NCBI RefSeq assembly: GCF_027942865.1
Contig: NC_134525.1
Span: 18,971,657 to 19,035,656, forward strand
Length of the DNA: 64,000 nucleotides
Source: Odontesthes bonariensis
Lineage: Eukaryota > Chordata > Actinopteri > Atheriniformes > Atherinopsidae
Direction of reading: 5' to 3'
Shown here: in pieces, positions 14,601-27,904 of the stretch
Position numbering within the stretch: position 1 is the first letter of the stretch
Layout: every line of letters begins with the position of its first letter
Notes under the pieces: model-generated
Told to the model about the DNA's origin: nothing
Databases searched by the model: none
What the model saw: only the letters and a program-made list of their open reading frames with translations
Position numbers and translations under genes: made by a program

Positions 14601-17600
14601 GTCATGGTCCAGCCACCTCCTATTTTTGCTGCTCTGTTGGCATTCTGATTTTTAATCCTTGGTTTTCTTTTGTTTGCACTTTTCCTGGCTCTTCGGCGTG
14701 AGTTCCTCGTGATCCTTGCTATTTCTGTTTTTCTCCTGCCTTCATTTCCTGCCTCAGTCTCCGTCAATTACTGATGATGAAACGAGATATCTCTTTACCT
14801 TTGCTTCTGTCTGCCCCATAGTTTTTTTTTTGTTTTTTTAATGCTAACTGTGAAAATTATACTGTGATAATTAGAACTGTAAAAATGTAATGCATTTAAC
14901 ATTATGCATGTAACTGGGTCTCAGCAGAGGACTAGAACTATTATCCAACCCACCACTGCATTGAGTTGGATTATTTTTATGGTATTCCTTTTTAAGCCTG
15001 ATGCTAAATTAAAACAATACCTCTTTCCTCTCAATTACAAATATAGAATTGAGTTTAAAATATCAAGTATATACCTTGTTTGTTGTCAGTCACCCCTGCA
15101 CACTCTTACAGACTGATACACACATATTTGTACATGTCTAATATGCGTGCACCGTGGGACTCTGCACACACCTCATATTGACTGTGTTTGAACATATGTG
15201 ATGTACACTCTCAGCAGGGAGGTATACTGCAAGTAAAAGAAAAAAAAGACAGCGCAGGTGAAGATAGGGCTAGCAGGCAGGGATTAGACCTGGATTATCA
15301 GGGTGAGAAAAACGGTTTGATAAAGTCGTTTGGGCTGGAAATGACATTTAAAGTTATTTTTCAGTGAGGAAAAATAAAGTAATAAGAAGGTTGTCTTTGG
15401 AAACAGCTGTAAAATTGTTCTCTTAGGAGAAAGTAACCACTTCAGGCTGATCAGCCTTTTTTGTATTCATCTAATGAGTTTAGAAGTCCGTACAAGTCCT
15501 AAAAGAAGATTTAGAAACCCCCCCCCAAAAAAAGGGAAAATATATATTATTTATTGATGGGAATGATCCAACATGGCAAATTTGTGAGCGGAATAAGTAT
15601 AAGTAAAGCTTTGATTTAAGTGTTCTATTTGACTTCTATTTGCCACAATAACTGCAATGAAATGTCTCGGTAAATGTTCTGCACATTGGTTTGGAGGTAT
15701 TTTAGTTTGGTCCTCCGAACATCTACCGATCTGGGATGTTGGTGGGTCTGTGGGTCTTTAAATGGCTTGCTTTGGTCATGAAACAACATTTCTATTCCAT
15801 GAAGGTGAAGATTTAGTGGCCCGTCCAAAACAGATATTTTATCCTTCTTTAACATTTCTTCAGCAACGGATACTTCTTTCTCTCTGTATAATTCAGCCTG
15901 CACTGCTCCATCAATGATGCAAAGCCATCCTGGACCAGATGCAGAAAAAATAGGACAGGCCCAAGCCATGCTATTGTTGCTGACATGTATCACTGATGAT
16001 TTTTAACACTTGGTGCTGCCAGAATGTTTCTCCATTCAATGATTTTATCTCACATTGAATACTGCATCACAAGTTGGTCTCTCACCACAGCTAGCAATCT
16101 GAAATTAATTGAATCACTGTACAAAAAATCTCAAAATAGTTTTTGACCAAAAACCCAATTCTTTTCATGTATGTAATGTTTTAAAGAAGTACAATCTTTT
16201 AAATTTTGAAAATTTGATTAATTTTAAGTATGCATGCTTCATTTATAAAGCGCTACATGGACTAGCCCCACCTCCAGTGTTTACCTTGTTCAGACCTAGA
16301 AATTCAAGTGGCCTGAGAACAAGGGCCTCCTCCAGAGGAGACTGTGAGGTCCCCCACAGGAAAACAACTTTTGGACAGAACACTCTCTCTGTGAGGGCCA
16401 CAAACATCTGGAACAGTCTTCCTCTGCACATACGGGAGAGCCCCACACTGATCAGATTTAGAGCTCAGCTCAAACTATGGCTGAAAGCAAACCAGTCATG
16501 TGACCATTAGACGCTAAACATTCCCTGTGATGCTTCTATTGTATATTATATATTTTGTATTTTATTTTATTTTATTTCATTATTATTTTTTTTTAATGTA
16601 TTTTCTTTCGTGTGTATTTGCCTGCCTAGGGACTACGGATGAAAACTAGCTTTGTAGCTATAATCCGGCATATTTACATTTGTTTTTATACTGATGTTCA
16701 TTAATGTGCATTGTCCCTATTCAAATAAATAAATAAAATTAAATTAAATGACATAAACTAAAGATTTACACCAAAAAGTTCTCTTTTGGTCCCGTTCGTC
16801 CATGTGTTCTTTAAGGACAGCGGTGGCTTACTCTTTGCTGCCATACCATTGTCAGTGTTCTTCTGCTGGTTGACTCACAAGTATTATGTGAATCAGGAAG
16901 TCTTTATTTTATTTTATTTTATTTTATTTATTTTTATTTTATTTTTATTTTTTGGAGAAAGGCTTAGAAGTTTGACTTCAATAAATTTCCTTCACCTTAA
17001 ACTTGTGTCTGATTGTCATTCCACAGACTGAAAACTCAAATTTGACCTCCACATTAACTTCTAATCCAAAAGGTTTTTGCCACTCACAGATTTGTCATGT
17101 CCTCTTTAGTAAATGCATTACCATTTTTATCACATGTCAACATATTGGATTTGTTTCATTTGATAATATTTAAGATCACATCTACGCAGAAATATATACA
17201 CGGTTCGCAAACTTTCCAGCATGTCTATAGGTAAAACAGAATGTGTAGTTGTTGCTTTCTGTCAGATTTAATTGAAGTCAATGAATCAAAACCCCTGTCT
17301 GAACTGACAGTCAGACCATCTTCCACACTACAAATGGAGCTGTTTCCATGGACAGGTCATATATTTGCAGAGGCTGAGATGCATAATTTAGGGTGAGCTG
17401 TGGAAAGTGAGCACTGCTGCCAATACAGCTACTTTGTTGAAGCATAAGTCATAGATCAAGTCTGCCATCCAGCGATGAGGTGACTTGCGCAAGGGCACAT
17501 GATTTGTACCTTGTGAGGGCAGAGAGAAAACATTGCTTTTCTTGCAGACGCATAACTCCAGAGGCAAACCAGCAACCTTCTGGTCACAAGCTAACCCACC

Positions 17601-20254
17601 CAATCTTTGATTAGCGTTTACAAGGTGTTTGCTTGGGAAGTCTTCTAAGGTCTTTTCCTCTGATGTTGTGCAAATGGGTCCGCCCCCCCTCCCTCCTTCT
17701 TTTTTTTTATGTTAAGTGAATCAATTCAAGACATTTGTATCTTTTAATTCTTCTGTTTTATGGGGTTAAAAGCCTTCCTTTGAATCTGAAATGTAGACAC
17801 ACAGACTGAATCAATATAATGACGCACATGCTCTGGACGGCATGAGTGCTCGCAAGGAAGTTAAACTCATGACTCATGACCTCCCGTCAAGGTTCTTGCC
17901 TACCTTAATTTACCTTTCATAGGAATTAATCTTCTTTAATTTTGTCAGCTTTTGCTCAATTTGTGTCTTTTTAAGTTGTACAATGATGCTTTCCTACACA
18001 CTCTCGTGCCTGTGCTTCTAAAAAACAGGACCCTCTTGCAGATCATTTCCAGTGTGCAGTGTATTACTTTGATGAAATGTGGATGCCTGAGGGCCATGTG
18101 TGTCTTTACGTGTAAGGGGGTTGCTAAACTGTGAATTACACAATGAAAGAGGCTTAGGAAACTAACAATTGGCTAGGCAAGCTATGTTAAACTAGTCTGT
18201 AAAATGCAAGCGAAGAATCATCACCACATATACCCATTTGCTTTAAATGTTGGAAAAAAATTGAATTCATAGGTTTGAACTTGCTTTGTTGTCATTTGAC
18301 GGTCAGCCAATTACCCAAAGAGATGAGGTCATTCTAAAAAATTCAATATGCCTGTCAGCAATTACCTATTATCTACATAAATAGTGAAGCACTGCCTAAA
18401 ATACTTTTTATCATCATTACTGTCTTCTAATCACCTGCAAAGATGTAACAGTCTAATGAGCTCCGAATAAACCTCATCTTTCCCTCTGACGTTGGCTGCT
18501 TATGCATTCCTTCAGAGAACTTTCTCGCTTCTGCTCACTCACTGCCAAGCACTCTTCTCTCTTTCACATCCTCTGTGGTCCACTTTGTCTCTGCTTTCTT
18601 AACTCACATTCTCTCAGAGATCAACGCATGATCAACTACTTCCAATAAGGGAGAAGATGCACCCCAGGGGGTGGGAATATTTCTGCCACGGTCAGGCTGT
18701 CAGTGGGAATTGCCGGTTTAAAGAGCTACTGTGGGGTATCAACACATTTAAAAATGTATGAAGTAGCAGTTAATAATTGACACAATTAACTTTTAAATAA
18801 AGGTATCTAATCAGTTATCTAAAAGTAAATATGCAAATACTACAAAGTTAATTAACTACTTGATTAAATACGCTTGAGTTAAAGGATCAGTGGTCGACTT
18901 GGGTAGAAGAGACTAATGGACGAACATTAGACATTTAACAAGACATAATGGATAAACCATTAAGATGATAACTTTAAATATTACATTCAATGAATGGATT
19001 GCACTAATTTAGCTGAAAATGAATGTATTGTTGAAACAATATTTTAGTTCATGCTAAACTGCTGAAATACCTAAAATGAAGAATAAAAAATAAAATATTC
19101 AAATTCTTAACCATCATGAAAAAGGGAAACATTAAATACCTCAAATTTGATGAATGGTGAAAAATAATATAGTTAGTGATGAGTCAACAGTTGAAGCAGT
19201 TTACAAATAAAAGCTATTTATTTACAGTTTAGATCATTAGCTTGATGAATTGATAGTTTCAAGCTAGCTTATAGCTTAAAAGTATAAATACTATGCATAA
19301 ACAATTCATGACATATACATTTTTGGTATTTTGTTAGGATTGTTTATATAAAATAACATTTTTCTTGGTTCACTGCCTTGTAATTGTAAATTAAGCATTG
19401 TTTAGTAACTCAAATATTATTTCTTTATTCTAATTTTGTCAAATATGTATTTGACTACTGTCAGGAGGGGAATATAATGTGTGCTCTTCCACATTGTAGC
19501 AGACATCTTTTTCACATTTAACGAGCCACAAAATCCTCATAATGATGAAATATTTTTTCATGTCCTGTTTGGGGTTAGGCTGTACCATTTTTCGGGTAAG
19601 GATCAAAATCAAAACTACAAAATTAGGTTTTTAAATTATCATGTTTTTTTTTATTTATTTTTTTTTACAGTGCAGATGTTATATCCATGGAGCCTGTTTT
19701 TACAATTCAGTTGCAGTTGCTCTCACAGCCAAAGGTTAGCAAAAGTTATATATTTTACAAACCATTATAGGCCATTTTGGCCTGTATAAACCAAATGCCT
19801 CAAAGGGCTGTATTTGAGAGGACGGTCATATATAATGTTGCATGTAATCATATCAAACTATACACTTTGTTTCAATGAAAATGTGGAGCATGAAAGTATG
19901 TGAGATAAAATTAGGGTTGGACTAACGGCTGTAGATCTGTCTACTGTCAAACCAGATACTCACCTCCAGGTACACGGCCCAGGGCATGACCAGTGAGGCC
20001 ACCAGCAGGTCAGCCACAGCCAGGCTGACCACCAGGTAGTTGGTGGTGGTCTGGAGTGAACGCTCTCGCAGCACAGCCAGACACACCAACACATTTCCAA
20101 ACACAATGGCAAAGATGAGCAGGGAGTATATCATGGCATAGTAGTTGCGCTCCCCTTCATCCTTCCCTAAAGCGTCTGAGCTCTCATTCCTTTCATCCCA
20201 TCCGATGCGGTCTGACTCATTCCAGAGCCGCTCTGAGCTGCTAAACATGGCCAT
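1..20254 (-). CDS. drd3: Dopamine receptor D3 (5' coding exons; 3' end outside window)
   Basis: Gi/o-coupled class A dopamine receptor of the plasma membrane. Coding exons on the minus strand: 20254-19964, 12222-12110, 6451-6315, 4153-3960 and 199-1 (continuing past the window). Phases agree at every joint (291+113+137+194 nt, then phase 0), giving 245 codons plus 66 of exon 5. Seen: N-linked sequons at N12 and N23; TM1-TM2 with [10 protein letters not shown]; the amine-binding Asp117 in VTLDVMMC; the DRY motif at 134-136; [18 protein letters not shown] in TM4; the ECL2 cysteine at 186, expected to pair with Cys110; and [18 protein letters not shown] with the TM5 serines. TM4-TM5 match D3 rather than D2 or D4 as I recall them. 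Exon 5 encodes part of intracellular loop 3 (acidic, QERREQDSE). TM6, TM7 and the tail lie outside the window. The start is the upstream of two close ATGs (20254, 20248). Confidence 0.95.
200..3959 (-). other. drd3 intron 4
   Basis: Non-coding. It holds a (TATC)n microsatellite at 2569-2614 and is otherwise AT-rich with no coding similarity that I recognise. Short ORFs at 3024-3218 and 2061-2294 look random. Confidence 0.7.
2569..2614. repeat. (TATC)n microsatellite
   Basis: Uninterrupted tetranucleotide repeat of about 46 bp inside drd3 intron 4. Confidence 0.97.
4154..6314 (-). other. drd3 intron 3
   Basis: AT-rich intronic DNA between the TM4 and TM5 exons. I see no element or coding similarity in it. 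Confidence 0.7.
7033..7060. repeat. (CA)n microsatellite
   Basis: Dinucleotide repeat preceded by a short C run, in drd3 intron 2. Confidence 0.95.
8690..9128 (+). pseudogene. HARBI1-like transposase remnant (N-terminal region)
   Basis: The translation shows [20 protein letters not shown] followed, after shifts of frame, by LDFW and then [15 protein letters not shown]. This is the pattern of the N-terminal helix-turn-helix region of Harbinger transposases (LPR.VLL.LC..L.P, TLGFLATG.FQ.., SVS...I). At least two frameshifts are visible between 8850 and 8955. The catalytic DDE domain is absent after about 9040. Confidence 0.75.
9129..10128. mobile_element. Non-autonomous hAT element nested in the Harbinger
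   Basis: Termini are CATAGCCGTGGGAACTAG at the left and, as its inverse, CAGGGCCGTGGGAAGTAG at the right. It is flanked by an 8-bp duplication (GCCCAGGC at 9121-9128, CCCCAGGC at 10129-10136; 7 of 8 identical), which is the hAT signature. No transposase is visible. The insert splits the C-terminal part of the host Harbinger transposase, so it arrived later. It carries a tRNA-like segment at 9231-9322. Confidence 0.8.
9231..9322 (-). ncRNA. tRNA-like sequence (SINE head or tRNA pseudogene) inside the hAT element
   Basis: On the minus strand an A box TGGCTCAGTTGG and a B box TGTTCGAATCC are spaced as in a class II-like tRNA with a long variable region, within a roughly pairing CGGAGCAG...CGATCGGAG stem. 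It could be an old tRNA-derived SINE head captured by the hAT element. I see no evidence that it is a working tRNA: the acceptor pairing is poor. Confidence 0.5.
10300..10505 (-). pseudogene. Harbinger Myb/SANT-like protein remnant
   Basis: Minus-strand translation reads [20 protein letters not shown], then [10 protein letters not shown] and [16 protein letters not shown]. This resembles the trihelix Myb/SANT-like domain of the accessory protein encoded by PIF/Harbinger elements. It runs towards the transposase remnant (convergent), as in many animal Harbingers. Confidence 0.65.
12709..12732. repeat. Poly-C tract
   Basis: About 24 consecutive C, followed directly by TGCAG. A homopolymer of this length may be misread in the assembly. 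Confidence 0.95.
15625..15995 (-). pseudogene. Tc1/mariner transposase relic
   Basis: The minus ORF carries [20 protein letters not shown] then IDG, and later [14 protein letters not shown] and [15 protein letters not shown]. These line up with the Tc1 core VWGCF..SGPG.L..IDG ... WLKKNKI.VL.WP ... PIEMLWHDLKKAV. The second catalytic Asp is present in FKD only in altered context, and the stretch between IDG and EMLKK is shortened relative to the family, so the enzyme is dead. I did not locate its terminal repeats. Confidence 0.7.
16020..16740 (+). mobile_element. LINE (non-LTR retrotransposon) 3' fragment
   Basis: Translation gives [13 protein letters not shown], then [47 protein letters not shown] and [11 protein letters not shown]. 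This is the post-reverse-transcriptase tail of a LINE very common in fish. The last ORF (16109-16510) is open but there is a break before it. A 3'UTR-like region follows, ending in a short AAATAAAT-type repeat at about 16740. Clade is uncertain (L2/CR1-like by its microsatellite tail). It is 5'-truncated. Confidence 0.75.
16901..16953. repeat. (TTTTA)n simple repeat
   Basis: Imperfect TTTTA/TTTA repeat next to the LINE 3' end in drd3 intron 1. Confidence 0.85.
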
Positions 20255-20296
20255 GGAGACGTTCCGGTGACATTGGAGATGAGATGTTTGGGAAAC
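20255..20296 (-). other. drd3: drd3 5'UTR part of first coding exon
   Basis: A pyrimidine-rich tract ending in TTTGGGTAG gives a plausible splice acceptor. The exon would then begin at 20296 and hold 42 nt of 5'UTR before the drd3 ATG. This implies at least one upstream non-coding exon. Confidence 0.55.
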
Positions 20297-22207
20297 CTAC
20301 CCAAAGAAAGAAGCGTTGTTTGATGTTTGCTAATTTGTCACCAAAAAAAAAAAAAAAAAGTTCTTCTTTAGATTGTCATGAAAACACAGAGAGTATATTT
20401 TTCACATCTCACTCATCAGATACGGGCAGCATAAGCCCGATGATAAGATGACAGCAGCATCATTTCATGATAAAGGCCTACTGGGAGACTTAGCAACGGA
20501 AGTCAGTTGAACTGACAAATAAAATGTAATGGTGTAATTTCATCCCATTTTTGTTGTTTTTCTGTTGAATGAGAAACGGAGGCACATATTTGTGAATCAA
20601 TAGCCTATCAGAACTGTATGCTTCCATTGTGCAACACATTTATGGTTGCGCCAGTCAGCATTTCAGTTGTTCTCCTTTCATTCCTCTACACGGTGGAAAA
20701 AACACATATTAAAAACAGAAACTACAAAGCAAAGGGGGTAACTTGAATGAGGGGCTGGCAGCCTTGTTTTGAGCTGGTCAGTAAGGTTCGCTCATCCTGG
20801 AGGGATAAGATGTCCATGCTGCCACCCTGAGCAGTCCAATTGGCTCTGGTCCTTACACTCCATCCTTCCTCTAATTTATCTCCAAGCCTTCCTATCTGGC
20901 CTGAGTTCAGATGTCAGAGCTGTGGTAATGCTCACACCTGCGTCTAGATGGTAAACAAACTGATCCATCTTATTCAACTGTCCCCTCTTCCAGTGACAGA
21001 ATAAGGGAGAAAAGAGAAAGACAGAGAAAATCAGATAACATTCAAACCTGGCACACACCCAGTTTTTTAAAGATTTCCGCCGTCTATAATTCCACTCAGT
21101 TCCTGAACAGCTACAATATCAGTATTGTTTTCCACAAGAGAAGCTGAAGAAGCAGAGGGGGAAAAAAACAGGTGCGTATAGCTTTCACCTTCAAGTCTCC
21201 TATGATAGAGGTGTAGCAGGGAGTTTATAAAAAAGAATTAGGTGTGCCAGGCACAAGAACTGATCATCATAAAACATTTTCGGAAAACCACATGTGTATA
21301 CACAAACACACTCATAAACACCCGTGCCTATCTAATGTGAAGGCACCGGTTATGGAGTACAAGGTTACAAACTGCTTTAGTGAAAGGTTTGTTTCCACTT
21401 GTAAAACAAGTACTACTTAAAAACTGTTTGTCCCCTTCACTCTGTTGTCCATGCCACCTCCCACTGGTGTTGTCAGGTTCTCTCCATGTCATTATGCAGC
21501 AATCTGAACACTTACAGCCTATGTGAAAAGGACATCACCAGACCCTCCAGTTCACACATGCATGCTCACACACATTTATCTTTTTTTTCCCCCTCAGTCC
21601 CATTCTCGTAAGTCTGCTATTGGGAGGGTGTTTCATTGCAAATAAAACCTATCATGATAATTTACAGTACAACCACATTTTTTGGGGATCAAGACCTTGC
21701 TGACAGCATCTGATAGATTTTTCTCACGTTTCGTCATGTGAAAATTAATACAACTGCCAAGTAGTCATCCCTAAATCGAACAATTCAATTAGATCTCATG
21801 ATTGAGTGCTTAGGCTAAATACACTCAGTGCTACACAGAGGAATAATTATACGATTCCATCTCAGCACTTGGTGCAAGAAACACTAAAGACACAAAACAT
21901 CAGCAAAACTGAACAGCCGCAAATTCATGGATCAAAAAAACACCAAAAAAACTCACCTCATTTAGCGCTTAACGGTGCTTTGATGTGTTTCCTCTCAAAA
22001 ACTAAAAGTGTAAAGACTTGCGTACCTTTTACTGTTTCTCAGTCGAGAATTCATCAGATGCCATCCCGGAGGTGTATCATCCTTGCAGAGTAAAAAGTTA
22101 TCCGCTCACAGCGTCCAGGAGCGGGAGGAGCGCGCGGTGCCATTGCGCACGGGTGAATGTGAATGAAGGAAGCTCGCAGAGGAACCGCTAAGCATGCGCT
22201 CACTTAC

Positions 22208-22330
22208 ACCATCTCCTCGAAATCTCCTTGGCGCTGACACGACCGCTAACACGCATGGAGCAATTTTACTCTTTGATTTTGGCAGAAGATGTCAGGTGTC
22301 CCCCTTTGAGCAGAAGATCTCATTTGATTT
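22208..22330 (-). other. drd3: Candidate non-coding first exon and promoter area of drd3
   Basis: On the minus strand a near-consensus donor (GGT|GTAAGTGAG) falls at 22207, in a locally GC- and CpG-richer stretch (about 22100-22260). It is correctly placed to splice to the acceptor at 20296. The 5' limit is a guess. This is inference from splice signals only; a short upstream ATG is present in it. Confidence 0.35.
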
Positions 22331-24150
22331 AACGTCGCAGTAATTGACACTCATTTATTATTCTTTAATGACAGCAATTATCCCATCTGCATGAGTTGAG
22401 CAAAAATGTTGTCCCATGTCTGCATTCCTCATGACCCTGAGCCAGTCTGGGTCGTGCATTGCTGGAAGTGGCATTAAAATAAAAATAGCCTAATGACGCC
22501 CTCATTAAACAACCAGATGAGAGAAGCAGTCAGACCCACAGAGCACAAATTAGGTCAGCCTGTGGTGGTGGGGGGTGGGGGGGTGTATAGACTAGCACAC
22601 CTTTGAGTCTCTTGCATCCGGCAAGTCCCTTTATAACCTTTTCACTCCAGACCTGCTTGAAAAAATAAAACCTCAGAGCGGATAAAGAATATCTGGAGCT
22701 TGTGTCTTATATCTCGCTTTCCCAGCCGAGGTGCTTTGTTTTGCTGTCTGCTTTATTTAAGATAAGACTCTCAGCCTTGCAGGAGGCCCTGCGGTGCACA
22801 CCAAACATCGGAGATGGTGAGCAAACCGTATTAAATGTGGCAAAGGAAGGTGTAACAGTCAGTTGTGATGCAAATGAATACATTTGCATTTTCAGATATC
22901 CTTAATAAGAGACACCAAAAGCATCACATTGCTGTAACTTTTATTACAAGGTTTCAGTGAAGTTACTTTTAAAAAGAAGTGAGCCACAGGACGTTGATGG
23001 CCTGTTCTATGTAACCGCAGTAGCTGACAAACAACTGTGAACTGATCATTTTTCACTTTAAACCACCCACCAGTTGGGGATGTAACTAATGCGAAAGTGT
23101 CTTAATGTCCTTGGTTCTCTTTGGAAATTTGACCCATCTCTCTTGTCTTTAGTAGTGTGCTGGCAAATGTCTTGTAAATATGAGAAATTTGAATCTTGAC
23201 TAAAGTAATGGTGTCTGAATGCTTAAGTTAGACTTCAGATGATATGGGACAGGGATTCCTCTGCTTATTAAAGCAGTCCACTAAATTTAAGATTACCTTT
23301 GCACAGTTTTTATACATAATGAAACCCTCAGGAAATCCATCTCAGTCTCTCCTACTCCAGTGGCAGCTGGTGGAAGTGATTTATTTTTGATTGGCTATTG
23401 CCTCGCTGAGTTGGTGATTTATGGCACAGAATTGAACATGAACTGAAGTTAGGTTTTGGGGGTCAGAGCCTCAGCCAAGCTCATTACTTTAGAGGCAGGC
23501 CATCAAAACAGTGCTCCTGCCTCCATACAGAGATAATAAACGCTCCACCCACACACACAATGAGGAGGGGGTAGGACAGCAAGGTTCAGAGTAAAATGCA
23601 CTGCAGATCAGGCTTTTGACAGCTGTTCACAGAGCTCTCACTGTCCAAATGTATATATCTGTCTTGATCAATATCACTGTGAAGGTCAGGCCTGAGCAAG
23701 CAATGCTGCAATAATCATAAAAGACAGCCGTTGTAGAAAAGAAAAAAAAGTCACTTTTATTTTAAAGTTTCTGAAATTTTGCTGCCATCTACTGGTTCAC
23801 AGGCTGAAACGCTTTATTCCCAAACAGCATGAAAATGATTGGATATTCAACAGCGACACACACACACAACTTTAATATATACATAAAATAACTTGCTGTT
23901 TCTTTAAGAATAATCTGCAAAGTTTGATGATTGTTGGTGTGTAAATTTGTGAAATTAGAGTCAGGCGGGATTGGATGGCTGACTTTGTTTAAAGATCAGG
24001 GATCTATCAAAGTCCGATTTCCCTAGCATGTGTCTGTAGAGTTTGCCGTGCCATTAATAAAGGAGATTTCTGAGTTTTCCCATAAAAAGAGTTGTTGATG
24101 CTCGTCTATAGGGAAAGATAACAAAAATATCCCCAGAATTCACCCATCTA
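22331..24150. other. Intergenic stretch upstream of drd3
   Basis: No gene seen. It includes a G-rich run at about 22561-22583 and two short AC/CA stretches. It may hold drd3 regulatory DNA, but nothing specific can be read. Confidence 0.5.
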
Positions 24151-24164
24151 CAGTCATGTAGATT

Positions 24165-25000
24165 GTAAACAATTGGAGCAAATTCAAAAGCTTTGTTATC
24201 CTCACGAGGAGTGTGCAACAAACTCCAAAAGCAAGGAGTGTCACAGGTGCAAAGGAACCCAAAGTAGCTTACGGGGAACTAAAAGCCACATGCACATTGG
24301 CCATTGTTCATTTTTGCGATGCCACAGATCCATCAGGGGAACAGGGAAGAACAAAGGTGTGCTTTGCAGGGCTGTAAGGAGACACATGCTTTCCGAAAAA
24401 AAACATTCCTGCTAGTCTGCAGTGGCTACAGATAACATAAGACAAACACAAAAACATTTTGTAGAGGAGTGAAGCTAAAATGAGAAATATTCTGTGTAAT
24501 CAAGATGTCACGTGTTTCTATGAGAACCATATCCAATGGTGGTCGTTTCATGATTTCGACCTACAGTACATCTGGCCAAGGACGACTTCCCATTATTGTC
24601 AGGACTGTAAAATCTGCAGAATAGATTAATACTACAAAAGAATCTGAATCTTTGTGTGTTCACATAAGTCACTGTTCCACATTAATTCTACATTTTAAAC
24701 TGCCAAATTGAAACCTAGACCTAAATCTAATAGAAATGTTGTGGAAGGACCTGAAGGAAGCAGTTGTGAGGAGAAACGCCAACATCCCAGAGCTGAAGCT
24801 GTTATGTACAAGGGAATGCACAGTTATTCCTCTAAGCTGATGTACAGACAGTTACCAGAAACATTTAGTGTCAGCCATTGTTGCACAGTGCACTGAAAAC
24901 AAAGTTTAGCCACTTACAGATGCTACAGATCCACAAATGTTACAGATGTGCACCAATGGATGATTAATAAATGCTCAAGCACGATGATTTTGTCTAGTTT
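24165..25000 (+). mobile_element. Tc1-like transposon relic
   Basis: Plus-strand frames show GGRFMISTYSTSGQGRLPII (the G-G-..F..SG.GRL segment of Tc1 transposases) near 24540-24605. The clear motif LNLIEMLWKDLKEAVVRRNA then lies at about 24720-24780, followed by an IPEL...CTREWTVIP stretch. Stops and frameshifts separate the pieces. No terminal inverted repeats were recognised, so the outer limits are approximate. Confidence 0.7.
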
Positions 25001-25210
25001 GAGTGTCTTTTTTTTCCTCTTCTCAATCAACTTTTAGGATTTTTGAGGAAATCTCTTGTTTAAGATAATTTTTATTCAGATATATAGGAAATTCTAAAGT
25101 GTGCACAAACTGCCGAGCACCAGTGTTCAGTCTTTTAAACAACTTCGAAACCAGAAACTTAAAAAAAAAAAAAGGCAGACACAAAGAAGAGGTTTAGTTT
25201 CCTAAAATAC

Positions 25211-25216
25211 TTTATT
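25211..25216 (-). terminator. Polyadenylation signal AATAAA of the rhodanese gene
   Basis: AATAAA on the minus strand, about 160 bp past the stop codon. Confidence 0.6.
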
Positions 25217-25375
25217 AACAGGAAACAGTTTCCCACTGATCAGTCAATAGTACATTTTATGTCTTTATTCAGAATATAAAGGACACTTGTGGCCAAATTG
25301 ATATAGCATTGTAAGCATTAACAAGCTGTCCAAGAGTACATCTGATCTTATTCTGAAGTTGAGCATCAGCTGCAT

Positions 25376-26574
<1,199 letters not shown>

Positions 26575-27479
26575 GACTCAAGGTTCATTCACTTCTTCTT
26601 CTTCTTCTTTTTTGAGTTTATTGGCTGTTGGCAACTCAACGTTTAGGTGCATTACCGCTACCTGCTGAACTGGGGTAAGGTTTATTCACAATACATAGAC
26701 GTGTTCTTCTTCTTTTTGTTTTAATATAGTCGGCATCACTTCTTCTTCTTGTGTAGGATGTTTTTCATATTACTGCCCCCCTCTGGCCGTTCCCCATTGA
26801 CCTTCTTCGACTGCTTTGTTATTTTAGAAGACAGCTTTTTTTTTAATGGCCCATTCTGTCCCAACACTTTTTGTTTTTTTAAAGCAACAGTTGAAGTAAA
26901 ATGTTGAGACCACAGAGAAGTTTACTTGAACCATAAGAAAGCATACCCTCTGATAAAAACGAAGGCCATTCATGGACTTTTTATTTCCATCAGAGTTTGT
27001 AGGTACCCCTCCCGCCTTTTCTTTAGTTAAAAAGTCAGCCATATGTTCAACTTTAGAAGCCAACTTAAGATTAGCTTCTAACTTAATCGAACAAGTGTTT
27101 TGATTTGTTTGTCACTCAGTCTGCTCATCTAGAAAATCTGGATGCTTCAACAATAAGTAAGTACAGAGCAATCTTAAATGCTTCTGTCGTAAATAAGATT
27201 ATTGGAAAAGTAACATGTTGTAGATTGATGACATTCTTGACACCTTTCAGGTTTTCATTCACATCACAGCTCGGAAAGTGCTCACATAAAGATTTTAAAT
27301 GGCATTCACCTCAGTGATTCAGGGTATCTGACAGCCCTGGTGTCATCTTGTGCAGTGTTTGATCTTATGGACTTTTAGATAAACTGGAAGACTTGGTTGG
27401 GCTCTCAGGAACAGTCATGACATGGCCCAAATCAAGGGGGTTATATTGCCAGTAGAGGTTATAATGAAAGTACTGTGAT

Positions 27480-27715
27480 ATATGGAGACTCACAGGATTA
27501 ATTCTCTAGCCCCTCCTTTTCATTCAGTGTGTGCTTCCAGTTCTTCATATTCTCCAAGACTATGGGGATGCTTATCACAGCTAAATGACTCCCAGATCTA
27601 ACTAATACTCTCACTGGATGATTATAGACATTCTCTCTGTGCCTTGAGAAAGTTAAACAACTGGATGCAAGAAGGCTTCCTTCAACTTAAAAACTAATTA
27701 AATCCCTTTTTTGGC
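27480..27715 (+). mobile_element. LINE reverse-transcriptase relic
   Basis: Broken plus frames read PLLFIQCVLPVLHILQDYG then DAYHS, a YADD-like remnant followed by SQI, and later NNWMQEGFLQLKN. This is the order of RT motifs (GPLLFS.Y..PLG.I...G..YH.YADDSQI ... WM..NFL.LN) in L2-like LINEs. Stops interrupt it. Confidence 0.6.
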
Positions 27716-27904
27716 AACAAAGGAAGGAAGGCTGGTGCTAAGTGCTTAAAGTACTAAAAAATACCCACTGTAGCCATTACTGAAATTAAACTTGAAAGTT
27801 GAAGTTTATGATAAATGTAAAGTTGTTTGAATTGCCTTTGGATTGCTATCTCTTTGCCTACTCTTAAAAAACTTGTTTTTTTCCCCTCCGGACTATTCAG
27901 TAGT

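Larger units (their letters stand above)
12223..19963 (-). other. drd3 intron 1
   Basis: Long intron between the TM2 and TM3 exons. It contains a poly-C run (12709-12732), a Tc1 relic, a LINE 3' end and a TTTTA repeat (listed separately). About 14.3-14.8 kb and 18.7-19.5 kb hold nothing I can identify; the latter is very AT-rich. Confidence 0.7.

Noticed and set aside
14286-14648. 120-codon ORF in drd3 intron 1 and overlapping frames
   Set aside because: No family recognised, overlapping frames equally open, and the composition resembles old repeat DNA. Not supported as a gene.
17388-17603. Possible SINE relic with CGCAAGGGCAC and CAGCAACCTTCTGG
   Set aside because: It recalls the body of the SINE at 30757-31106, but the pol III boxes are too decayed to call.
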